A DNA stretch of 64,000 nucleotides. It comes from Gautieria morchelliformis. Its lineage: Eukaryota > Basidiomycota > Agaricomycetes > Gomphales > Gomphaceae. The stretch's first letter is position 1. The number at the start of each line of letters is the position of its first letter. Positions 54,440 through 64,000 of this stretch are shown one piece after another. Under the pieces are notes generated by a model. That model was not told the origin of the DNA. It saw only the letters and a list, made by a program, of their open reading frames with translations, and did not search any database. Location of the stretch: the NCBI GenBank assembly GCA_015179125.1, contig WHVA01000447.1:1-64000 (forward strand), written 5' to 3'. The translations under genes were made by a program, and so were the position numbers.

Positions 54440-57233
54440 TTACTCTACTTTCTCACTACCACCCCCCGTCAAAAACCCGTCCTTGGAAGCCCCTCCCACG
54501 GCCGACGCGGGCTCCACGATTCCTACGGTCTTGACGGGCCCCCGGAAGTGGTGTCGCCCGTACAGGGCCCAGGCCAGCAGGGTGAACAGGAGCATGCCGC
54601 CGATGGTGACGATGGCGTAGTTCATGTTGAGGGCGGTGACGGGGCGTTCGGTGGGGAGGATGAAGAGGACGGAGATGAATGTCGCGAACTGGGGGGCGCG
54701 GGGGGGTTAATCCCTTAATGACCTATGGGAGAAACCAGCGAAGGGTGCGGGAGACTCACGAGAAGACTGGCGATATTGACGGCTCTGCTGCATTTCCCGA
54801 GATGGAAGGGTCCGCGCTGACGAAGACTTTACGAGAACACCATTATTTGCGAGGACGAGAGATGCCCCGCTCGAGACGTACCTGTCGGGCCAGATAACAC
54901 GGACCATGATTGGCATGCTATAGGAGAGCATGACGGAAATAGCAGCGCCTATGGGAAGTGTTTATCGCGTTTGAATATATCAGGTGCATAAGCACATACT
55001 CGAGAGGATCGCATTAACTGGCGAAATATCTCTGCTTTCAGCCGGGAATAATAATTTGGAAAGCACACGTACATGCGACTGGGGAGCCGATATATGCACA
55101 GCATATGATAGAGCCCACGAGAACACTGATCCACACGCCAAGCCACGGGGCTTGGCCGCCTGTCAGTGACATAAACGACGACTTGAAGGGTAGCGCATTA
55201 TCTCGGGCGAGGGCGTAAAACAACCGAGAAGAAGCTGTCCATGCTCTAAAAGATCCATCGTATACGTTCTTTTCACAGCGAACAAAGAAGATGCATACGT
55301 TATCGAAGCGAAAAACCTGAGTAGAGAACAACCGTGATAGGTCCTTTTGGCTCAGCGGAACAGACATAGGCAGACTTACTGTGTGCTACATATAATAATC
55401 AAGCTAACAATAGTCAGGTTTCTTCCCACAGCATCAAAGTAAAGTTGCGCAATCGGAATGCTGAAAGATGTGCCTTGGACGGAGGCAATAGATTGGACGG
55501 AGAACAGTAGAGATATCATGTAGACCAGGCCAATGAACCAACTCCCCGCGACAGATGATACTAGTAGTGAGTGATCAACTAGTGTTTTGGAGCTACTAGG
55601 CGTATATGCTCACCAATGGCGACTGGCGCGAGTATTTCGGCTCGTTGGGCCTCCTCCGCGACTGCAGAATACAAGGGTTTTTTCAGGCCCTTGGGGCCGA
55701 CAAACTATAAGAAACTTTCCTTGAGCAGCAGTCTCGCAGCCTTCAAGGGTATATACGGCCTGTGGATATACACAATTTAAATAATGATAGAGAGGTATAA
55801 AAGCCTCGTACTTGGAGGAATCCAAGAAGAACCACAAACCCGCTGTTCCCCCAACCTGTAAAGTTTTCGAGATCTGTGAAGACGAATTGGGCTGAATTCT
55901 GCACGTGGATGGTGTATATATGCGTCCGTCAAAATGAATGGACCAGAAATAATACCTTGTGCGGCGCTTTGGCTAAAAGAGATATTACCAGGAATAAAGT
56001 ACCACCTAGAGTCCACCACACTATTTATTGCATACCCAATCAGCATAGTGTACGTTCGAAACGTGCTAACAAGCCCCGGACTCACAGTTAAACTTGGAAA
56101 CTGCTCCGATGGCACGAGTTCCAAACGTATTGATGATGCCACTGAGAATATTGATGCCCCACGCGATGGCTGCAACCTCCACTGGAGAAGTATCTCGTGT
56201 CAAGAAGTACAATAACGACAAATAAACACCGTACCCCGCTTCAGAGTCACACCAGTACCAACTTCGGCTAACGAAGCGATATATAGCGCTGCGCTGTCAG
56301 AGGAGGTTACGGTTTGTCGATATTATAAGCAAATAGGAGTCACCTGAGATTTCCGGAGCAGCCTGTGAATATCATGGCGAAGGTGTAGAGGAGCCCGGTT
56401 GTAAATCTATGCACCGAGTTTCCAGTTTCAGAACTGCTTGGAGACCAGACAAGCCCGGTGCACTAACCCGAGGGCGGGATAATCGGGTGCCATATAGCAA
56501 ACCCAGTAATACTTGCATCAAAGGATTGGTAAATGTGTGCCAAACCTTGATTTCGACATATATACTAACTAGTCCGCCCATGGTGGGAAGGGAGCTACAG
56601 ATCTCGGCAAGGCAGAGAGCAATTAAGAACATAAACAGCGAGCATATCTGTGTGTGAAAATCTTAGATAAGAAAGAAAAACTTGACGAGAAGGGCTTACA
56701 TTCCACCCCCAAAAGAGGCTCAAGGGTCCGCCTTCAACGTTCAATGTTCAATGGATTAAGTGTGGGGCCATCGGTTCGGAGTAGTATTTACCTGAAAACA
56801 GACTGCAGCGTCCGAGGAGATGTTTAAATTAAGCATAAGTAGTTCATGGGCATTGTTTTCTGCCACGCACCCCGTCTGAAAGGCACTCGACATCCCTACC
56901 AGCCTCTGTATCCGCATTAACTTCTCAAGTCAAACAGCAGATTTCTACCTGTTAAAATCCCAATGGCACTGTGCAGTCATTGCCAAGTATGTTATTCGAA
57001 AGGGCTTTCGTAAACAGCCTGATTCCATACCAAAAACTGATTCCAATAACACTTAGAAAGCTCATATCTCGCTTGAACTGAGGTGCATAGCCAAGCTCTC
57101 GCAGTCGTGCATCAGAATCGAGAATTGCTTTAGAAGACAGCGCAGCATGGTCGCTGTGGTTCTGTGGCGACGGAGACATACCAGGAGAAGGAATTATACG
57201 TATGTCCCTTTGCAGTAATATATTGATACTCAC
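54440..57233 (-). CDS. Amino-acid/GABA permease (APC superfamily)
   Basis: Multi-spanning uptake transporter, probably plasma membrane. The N-terminus reads DSDARLRELGYAPQFKRDMS, FLSVIGISFWYG. Downstream exons on the minus strand include FLIALCLAEICSSLPTMGGL, AIAWGINILSGIINTFGTRA, VQSIASVQGTSFSIPIAQLY, LYFDAVGRNLTIVSLIIIC, RGPFHLGKCSRAVNIASLL and FILPTERPVTALNMNYA. The last exon is MNYAIVTIGGMLLFTLLAWA ending at 54440. These match fungal members of the amino acid/choline (ACT) family. Introns are numerous and I did not fix all junctions. The start may be the Met at 57233 or the internal Met of MSPSPQ. Substrate cannot be told from sequence. Confidence 0.85.
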
Positions 57234-57370
57234 AGAGCTGGTTGAGATAATGGTGCTATATTCGTTGGTACAGCGTACACGCGAAAAGTCACGCGACCAA
57301 GTGGCCAGCGGCCCAACGGGCCATAAATATGTAATTTACGTAACGAGATAACCACCCCACATGGATCCAA

Positions 57371-57562
57371 GCATCTGCACTATTGGAGACTCAACGTAGG
57401 TCCCGAAAAGATACCCATTTATTACCGAGAAACAGGTATCTACTAACTTATATACTGTACCATCGTACCAGAGCTTCGTACCTGCTTCTCGGTAATAAAT
57501 GGGTATCTTTTCGGGACCTAAGTTGAGTCTCCGGACCGATATATACAGTAGTGCAGATGCCC
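57371..57562. repeat. Foldback (inverted repeat) element
   Basis: The left arm (57371-57437) and right arm (57478-57562) are near-perfect inverted copies around AGGTCCCGAAAAGATACCC and TTTATTACCGAGAA, separated by about 40 bp. The right arm carries about 16 extra bases (GTATATATCGGTCC-type) relative to the left. It lies between the divergent permease and hexosaminidase promoters. No coding content; probably a MITE-like foldback. Confidence 0.9.
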
Positions 57563-57672
57563 GCATCCTTACAAGACCATATGGCGCTGGCAACCTGTGT
57601 AATGTATATGCTGCTTTCCCTATAAAAGCTAAGGATGCTTCTTATACGATCCGTTGGTGAAACGTCCCCACT

Positions 57673-59929
57673 ATGGTTCGCCTCGTCACCGCCTTCGTCC
57701 CTTTCGTAACTTGCTTTCAGCTTGTCGTTGGTCTCTGGCCCATCCCTACGAACTTAAACGCGGGAACAACAGCTCTGCGTCTCTCTCCTAGCTTTTCCAT
57801 CGATGTCAAGATCCTGAATGCCCCTGCAGATCTTTCCGACGCGGTTACTAGAACGAATACCCTCCTCAGGCAAGACAAGTTACAGCGGCTCGTGGTCGGT
57901 CGTGGCGTGAATGATACCCAAAGGATCCAGGCGGCCAAAATGCTGACAACAATGTCAATCTCGATCGTAGGAAATCGTAGCGTTCAGAGCATTTCTAGCG
58001 AAGCTATCCTTGATCTTACTGAACGGAGCGAGGGATATACGTTGACAGTACCTTCTGACGGCTCAACGGCTGAGTTGACTGCTGAATCGACCCTGGGCCT
58101 GTTCCGAGGTTTGTCTATGTATTGTCTATTCACTGTTCTCAGTTTACCAAGGTCGAATAGGTCTCACGACATTCAGTCAGCTCTGGTATCAACTTCAAAA
58201 CACCACGTACACCGTGCAAGCGCCTGTAAAAATCGTCAATGACTCACCAACATATGCATACCGAGGTTTTATGCTTGACACGGCTCGTAACTTGTGCGTC
58301 TTCCAGGAACCATCAGATTCTCACTAGTCTCACTTGGTGGCTCGTAAGTTTTCCTGTTAACGATATCAAACGCACACTCGACGCGATGAGCTGGGTCAAA
58401 GTGAGCTTTTGAAACTACTACGTTCTCCGAATTCAGTCAAATGACCAAAACACTAGCTCAATAGCTTCCACTGGCATGTAGTGAGCTATATTCTACCTAT
58501 GGTCGATAGAGCATTGTTTCACTGACTAAATTAAAGACGGACACCCAGTCCTGGCCGCTGCAAGTAGCTGCTGTACCGGAACTTTCAGCAGCTGGAGCAT
58601 ATTCTTCTGAGTCTGTATACTCACAAACAGATGTAAAGGACATCATATCATATGCGGGAGCAGTCAGTCGAAAGATATTATCTTCTTTTCTATGATCTTG
58701 TTCTTACATTATGGTTGGCATAGCGTGGCATCGATGTCATTGTTGTAAGTTTTAGGAGCCTGTGCACCCCTAGAATTATCTGACGCCAACATCCCAGGAA
58801 ATTGATACACCCGGCCATACAGGGTCTATTGCTTTCTCTCACCCCGAACTAGTTGCTTGCTCGCAAGCCTCACCCTGGAGCACATTTGCGAACGGTATGC
58901 CTGGACCTTTATGCTTGATTTTCCTCACATGTGCATTAGAACCTCCCTCGGGACAATTAAGACTGACTTCAAATAAATCCATTAGCCTGGCTACGTCAAT
59001 TTTCCGCTCTGTATCCTCAGATTTCCCCTCCAAGTATCTTTCCACCGGGGGAGACGAACTCAACACAGCTTGCTACTCTCAGGATAACGAGACGCAAGCA
59101 GAATTGAAAGCTAGTGGACAGACGCTCGAGCAGGCTCTCAATACTTTCACGCAAGCCACACATAGCACTCTCAAAGCGGTGGGGAAAACACCAGTAGTAT
59201 GGGAAGAAATGGTTCTCGACCATAACGTCACTTTGTCCAACGATACGATCGCCATGTGAGTCTCTACAATTCTCTGTCTTTTCTAGATATTAAGCTTGTT
59301 TCAGGGTGTGGATATCTTCGCAGAATGTAGCTAGCGTCGTGCAGAAGGGATTCCGTGTCGTGCATGCTGCATCAGATTTCTTGTATCTGGTAAGCGTATA
59401 CACTCGTTTGTGCATTCTTCGCTCACTCTTAGTGGGGACAGGATTGCGGTGCAGGAGAATGGATTGGTGATGATATTGCAAACAGTTGGTGTGATCCCTT
59501 CAAAACATGGCAGAAGGTACGTAATACAAATGTGTGCCCAGACCTATATCCAACCACTTCCCCTAGATCTACTCATTTGACCCTCTGGCCAACCTTACGA
59601 GTGACCAGGCGAAATTCATTCTCGGAGGTAAGTTTCTTATTTGACATCGAACGTGCGGCGACTCATAGATTTTAGGTGAAACCCTCCTGTGGACCGAGCA
59701 GTCTGATCCCTCGAATCTTGATTCAATTGTGTGGCCGCGTGCGGCCGCGTCAGCCGAGGTGTTCTGGACAGGTCCAACACTGCCTGACGGCACTGTCCGC
59801 AATGGCTCTGAGGCCTTGTCAAGATTGCATGACTTACGCTACAGGTTTATCCAGCGAGGTGTGAGGGCGATCCCCCTGCAGCCTCTGTGGTGTGCCCTTA
59901 GGCCTGGGCTTTGTGATTTGAACGCTTGA
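57673..59929 (+). CDS. GH20 beta-N-acetylhexosaminidase
   Basis: Removes terminal N-acetylhexosamine, typically from chitin oligomers, outside the cell. The start at 57673 gives signal peptide MVRLVTAFVPFVTCFQLVVG. About 11 exons with short introns encode an N-terminal domain (APADLSDAVTRTNTLL), the RGFMLDTARNFFPV entry to the barrel, LNSFHWHV, then EIDTPGHTGSI and STGGDELN (the Asp-Glu catalytic pair, about 59046-59069), then PVVWEEM, a QSDPSNLDSIVWPRAAASAE segment, and a C-terminus ending GLCDLNA. After FHWHV the usual VD reads TD at the exon join. The frame is otherwise clean; the stop is at 59929. Confidence 0.92.
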
Positions 59930-61009
59930 ATTATATGTAAGATACCAAATCTTTTGATACGAATGAACCGAGGAAGAGTACTGTTGCTTATCCGTGATTT
60001 GGAAGTTGAACCCTTCGAGCTGGAACCATGGACCGTCAAAGATACTCTACTCAGCACAACTTGCTAGCTGTTGTCGAATAAAGGCTGCAAACCCCAGTCA
60101 GGGAAGGGTTTGTATATAGTTAAGACGCAATTGATCGAAGACTAACACACATCCGTCAAAGAGCCAGGCCCACACAGTACGTCCTCAAAGTCCCAGCTTT
60201 GCACTAGGTGGGAATTTTTTATCGAGTGATGATGGGTGGACGTGAAGGGTGCCTAGCCCACGTCAGAGAACGAGACCACATGGGCCCGTGACAGTGTGAG
60301 GACGTACTGGGTTTCCATATTGATCTATTCGTTGTGTTGCGCCAATTTTTAATTATCCAAACAAGGATAGGGAATTAACCTGATCCAGCGCCATCTGAGG
60401 GTACCGGTCGCCTGTATAAATTCCGCTGTGTTGCAGAGTACTACGCGTAGGTATATTTATATAATGTGTCGACCGATCCTATACTTCAGATTTACCTATG
60501 GGAAACAAACATCATTACCGGTAGCCGAGCCTGCTACAAAGAAACATCATCCTAGCGGCGTCATTGTACATGAGCGATGATCCCTAGCTCATCAACGCAG
60601 CTAGCTACTATACAGCCGCGTTCCGATCATAATGTAGTTATTACTACTTAAACAAAACCGATAAAATTTTCTTGGAATGCTGTCATTGAGATCAGCTTTC
60701 GATTCATCCGCGGTTCATGGTAGCGTCGGGGAGTATTGGCTCAATGTTGAAACGGCAGTGTTATTTTGCTAGTTTTCTGAGACACAGACTTTTTTCTTTT
60801 CTTTTTTTTTTGCATCTTTAGTGAGGAATTGTGTCGGTCTCGTTTCGGAGTTCTTATGGTAACTCAAATTAGCTTGTTCTGTTAACAATATCTTGGCGGC
60901 AGCTCAAGAGGTCAAACTCTGTAGTGCTCTCCCTGACCCAACAGACTGCCCTCTCACTTAAGGCTACATCTCCCAAATTACAACCTCGACGGCAATAGTA
61001 GAATAGCAT
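59930..61009. other. Intergenic between hexosaminidase and SEC11
   Basis: No gene recognised. It contains the small inverted-repeat element at 60175-60309. Confidence 0.5.
60175..60309. repeat. Possible MITE with 13-bp terminal inverted repeats
   Basis: CAGTACGTCCTCA at 60175-60187 is matched exactly in inverted form (TGAGGACGTACTG) at 60297-60309. The interior is non-coding. No target duplication could be matched, so identity as a transposon is unproven. Confidence 0.45.
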
Positions 61010-62055
61010 TTATTCCCTTTGTACGAGCGCAAGCAGGCCCAGGCCTCCCAGGAGTGCGTATTTTAGCTGCGGAAAGTCATTCTGTTGTACGACGTATCAT
61101 TTTCAGAAGACACTCTAGCCAAAGGTAGAAAGGCATACCATAGCGATTGTGACGTAGCCAATATAGGGTAAAAATCTGAAAGAGAACATCAGCCCGGATA
61201 CTGACCTCATGATCAGATATCGAGCTATGGACCTACCCTTGCACCTTCCCAACAATATGCCTGCGCTCAAGCCAATCAAGACCTTGATACAACTGGATAT
61301 CGTCCATGTAGTTGTTATCTCCTTTTGTCAACAGTAATTGTTTATCGGTGTGGATAAGGGTACTATTTGATGAACGGCTATGATGCCGAGGCGTTAGCAT
61401 AGAAAGGACTCTCTGGGCAGGAAAACGAAGGTTCGGGGAAAGGGTTCAAGAACAGCAAATTGTTCACCGGTTGAGCCCTTTCCCCGAACCTTCATTTTCC
61501 TGTCGAAGCATTATCACTCACTCTCTAGGGATATCATGAGTCTCGATTACGCGGTGCACTATTGGAATATCGACGCCAGGGATCTGATAGACGGTGATAT
61601 CCCCAGTCTTGTACGAGGATGACGGCAAGTTAGTCAAGAAAAGGAGGTCGCCGCGGTAAAATGCTGGTTCCATTGAACCACTATAATTGTTGTTGAGATG
61701 GGACCATAGACAAAGTTTAAGACATGGTCAGGAAAAGAATGAATAAAACGTCCTTCATAAGTGCCGCAAAGACAGCGATATAAGACTATAAGAAAGCGCG
61801 TGACGCACCTCAAAACAACCACGATCGGGCTTTCTGTGTTAGTCACGAGCCCCAGTCCTTTCCATATCATTAATCCGCTCGTAATCACATTCGCAAAGTT
61901 AAGGACTTGGAGAAGGACCTGTGTGACACGGGTGAGCGGAATGGCACGGTCACAGCACAGACCCCAGGCAACTGAAGCAGATCGGAGTTGTTTATAAAAG
62001 CACTGACATGCCTGAATCCAAGCCGTCGTAGCGATTTGAGCTCTTCTGTAAACAT
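61010..62055 (-). CDS. SEC11: Signal peptidase complex catalytic subunit SEC11
   Basis: ER-membrane serine protease that removes signal peptides. The start at 62055 reads [16 protein letters not shown]. After an intron comes the membrane anchor [18 protein letters not shown] and ESPIVVVL, then after another intron [15 protein letters not shown] (catalytic Ser), [13 protein letters not shown] (catalytic His), [13 protein letters not shown] (conserved GDNN and Asp), [25 protein letters not shown], and [19 protein letters not shown] to the stop at 61010. Order and length (about 170 residues) are normal for SEC11. Introns are GT-AG; the one at 61378-61521 carries a large hairpin. Confidence 0.93.
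61422..61510. repeat. Inverted repeat hairpin within SEC11 intron
   Basis: CAGGAAAACGAAGGTTCGG and GGAAAGGGTTCAA on the left pair with the inverted copy near 61475-61507 (TTGAGCCC, TTTCCCCGAACCTTC). The arms are about 34 bp with two or three mismatches and a loop of about 20 bp. It fills most of the 144-bp intron. Confidence 0.85.
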
Positions 62056-63399
62056 GGCTTTTACAGCGTGACGTGTCGAGCGCCCATGCACAGTATGTCA
62101 CACATACCTTGTCACTCTCATGCCATAGTCTAATGCGTGTTGGAATGCAAATGCAGCTATACATCTAGAATTGCTCTCATTTACCATTCACGGTATATTT
62201 CGAAGATGCGTCTTTGTTCTTATTTACCCGTTTGCAACTAACTGCCGCCAGAAAGTGGTAAAAAATTACTTACCGTAACCTCGCAGGCGAGACCTGCTGT
62301 CAGTCGCTGGATCCATTCACTCAGAACTCGATCCTTGGGGCAGCTTTTTCGACCGGCAGTTTCTGCTTGTGAGAAGCGACTTCTCAGCTTGGGAATGAAG
62401 GCCCCTAGTCGCAAGCGATTGATGGCTTGACAAGTTGACGAAGGTCTCCAACCGACAGCCGTCAGATGTCCAGTGGTTGTGTGGACTCGATATTAACTGA
62501 CCCTAGTGTAAGTCCATATATTATTTATGGTGAGCTGGCCCAGTCATCAAGTACGTTCAGGAGCTTCCGCCTTCATTGAGGCCGGAGACTCGGAGGATCA
62601 AGCATTCGGACAGACATTGCTTTGTAGCAGATCCCAGTCAACGAAACATGGCACTCGCAACGAATAAAGCTTTTGAGGGCAGCAGTCGGGTGATCCTTTC
62701 CGAAGAGGTGACTTGGCTTGCTTTAAGAATTCGGGAGTAATGTCACTTCTCTTGGATTGAATGCGGCTTCATAATTCACCCATGACCATCTGACTATTTC
62801 ACCCAAATCTTATCAAGGATCTGGATTATGATAGCCAACTTTACATCACTACACCAGACCTAGCATGCTTATCTCCTATTTGTCGGTTCTTTGGTTCAGA
62901 ACTAGTAAACAGCGACGTTCTCATCTGCTTGCAACCCGGCCCGTCGGACGCTGCTTGTGTTCTAGTTCTGTTGCTGCATCACTAATGCCGACCCTTTACT
63001 CTATGCTGTGCGGCATTCCCGCAACGAAACAAATGAAAACCTGCTGACGTTTCCGGTTTTTGCATCTCTTCTTGTCTCTTTCCACGACTCCATCATATAC
63101 ACTCATTGGCAACATGCAACAGACATCCGTGGTTAATCCGTCAAATTTCATCTCGGACGTCCACTGCCAGCACATCACCGTCATCACGTGACAACCCTGC
63201 TCCACTAACAGTCATTAGTCTATGCTACGAACGAGAAGGCTCGTCCGATGACGCTGAGACTTCGAACGCCTAGTGACAGGTTTCCGAGTCATGCACCTGT
63301 TACAGCGGACCGACGGCCCACGTGGCGAACATATCTGATGCTCAAAAAGTAGTTTACACTAACCCGTTGTTCGATATCCCCCATTGCATCCTCCTCATC
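62056..63399. other. Intergenic between SEC11 and the downstream secreted gene
   Basis: Divergent promoters. It contains 62149-62217, identical to 49498-49566. No gene recognised. Confidence 0.5.
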
Positions 63400-64000
63400 A
63401 TGAGGTTGTTCAAGACATGTTTTCTCCTATCCTACGCTCTACGAGATGTCCTGTCTGCTTCCTCTAATGCTGGGATATCGGTCAGTGTTGACTTAAGCTC
63501 TTACTTCGACAATAATGGTGTATCTGCGTCACCTGGTGGCGCGAACTTTGACGGTAACAACGGAAGTTACCCTATTAACCAACTTCCAACTGGAATCCTT
63601 CAATATCGCGGCATAAATGTAAGTTTTGCTTTATAACTTTGTCGAGATAGCCGATCAACAGGCGTCTGTTTAGTTCACGCTTCCACCATGGGGTTCTTCG
63701 TCCCCAAACAATATCGTCGCGCAGGGGCAAAATATCAGTCTGACTACCGCACGTTTCCAGTCCTTGCATCTGTTAGGTGCAGGTGATGGGGGGAACATTT
63801 ATACAAATAACATCTCTGTTACGTACAGTGATGGTACTATTGTTACCCAGCCAATCCTCATACCGGGGTGGAAGGACAGCCGTGTAAGTTTTACACACCT
63901 AATACGACTGGAATCATTCAATGAATGATGACATACAGGGACTTATCGTTTCGTATGTACTAACTATCTCGACTGTGGATCAATTGTCAACCCTCCTCTC
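63400..64000 (+). CDS. Secreted protein with carbohydrate-related domain, partial
   Basis: The start at 63400 gives a signal peptide MRLFKTCFLLSYALRDVLS. The mature part reads SVDLSSYFDNNGVSASPGGA, NFDGNNGSYPINQLPTG, then after an intron (about 63619-63673) NNIVAQGQNISLTTARFQSL, HLLGAGDGGNIYTNN and VTYSDGTIV. After a second intron (about 63883-63937) it continues out of the window. The pattern DLS-YFDN-G...FDG...SYP...NNIV..GQ-I-L resembles a beta-sandwich domain attached to secreted glycoside hydrolases, but I cannot assign a family. Confidence 0.6.

Overview
The window looks like genomic DNA of a filamentous basidiomycete, most likely an agaricomycete; I cannot name the species. Evidence: many short GT-AG introns (about 45-75 bp, often with a CTAAT-like branch site), a C2-NACHT-WD40 (NWD) NLR-like gene, a secreted GH37 trehalase and GH20 hexosaminidase, an amino-acid permease, SEC11, and dense fungal-type retrotransposon debris (chromodomain Ty3, Tad-like LINE, DIRS-like RT/RNase H), Helitrons and a PIF/Harbinger element. 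No CRISPR array, rRNA or tRNA was recognised.

Layout. 1-16.4 kb: a head-to-tail array of about six Helitron-like non-autonomous units. Each ends in a GC hairpin about 10 bp before CTAG, and the next unit follows at once. Five units carry a GC-rich TATA-box promoter block, CT-rich minisatellites, AT-rich short repeats and a GGGGACA-type minisatellite (17 or 21 bp). Solo LTRs are inserted in them. 16.4-25.1 kb: a degenerate retroelement (zinc-knuckle gag, RT, RNase H) broken by solo LTRs, a 1.1 kb internal inversion and a PIF/Harbinger transposon whose transposase and Myb-like genes both look intact. 25.1-27.2 kb: a truncated second copy of the trehalase gene, cut by a 5'-truncated LINE (27.2-28.9 kb). 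29-31.9 kb: solo LTRs and the 3' end of a chromovirus. 32.5-38.8 kb: the NWD gene on the minus strand, with 21 near-identical WD repeats. 39.7-44.7 kb: a solo LTR, degenerate repeats, one possible small secreted protein gene and two tandem duplications. 44.7-48.3 kb: a decayed Rep/helicase Helitron split by a solo LTR.

48.9-64 kb is ordinary gene space: a small trehalase fragment, the full trehalase (+), an amino-acid permease (-), a GH20 hexosaminidase (+), SEC11 (-) and the start of a secreted carbohydrate-related gene (+). Trehalase, hexosaminidase and permease would fit extracellular nutrient release and uptake, but each is a separate transcription unit.

Seven solo LTRs still show perfect 5-bp target duplications, an eighth does so across the inversion and a ninth is nested inside a sister LTR. 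No complete LTR element remains, so the locus records many insertions followed by LTR-LTR deletion. The array of Helitron-like tandem units with internal promoters is the most unusual feature.
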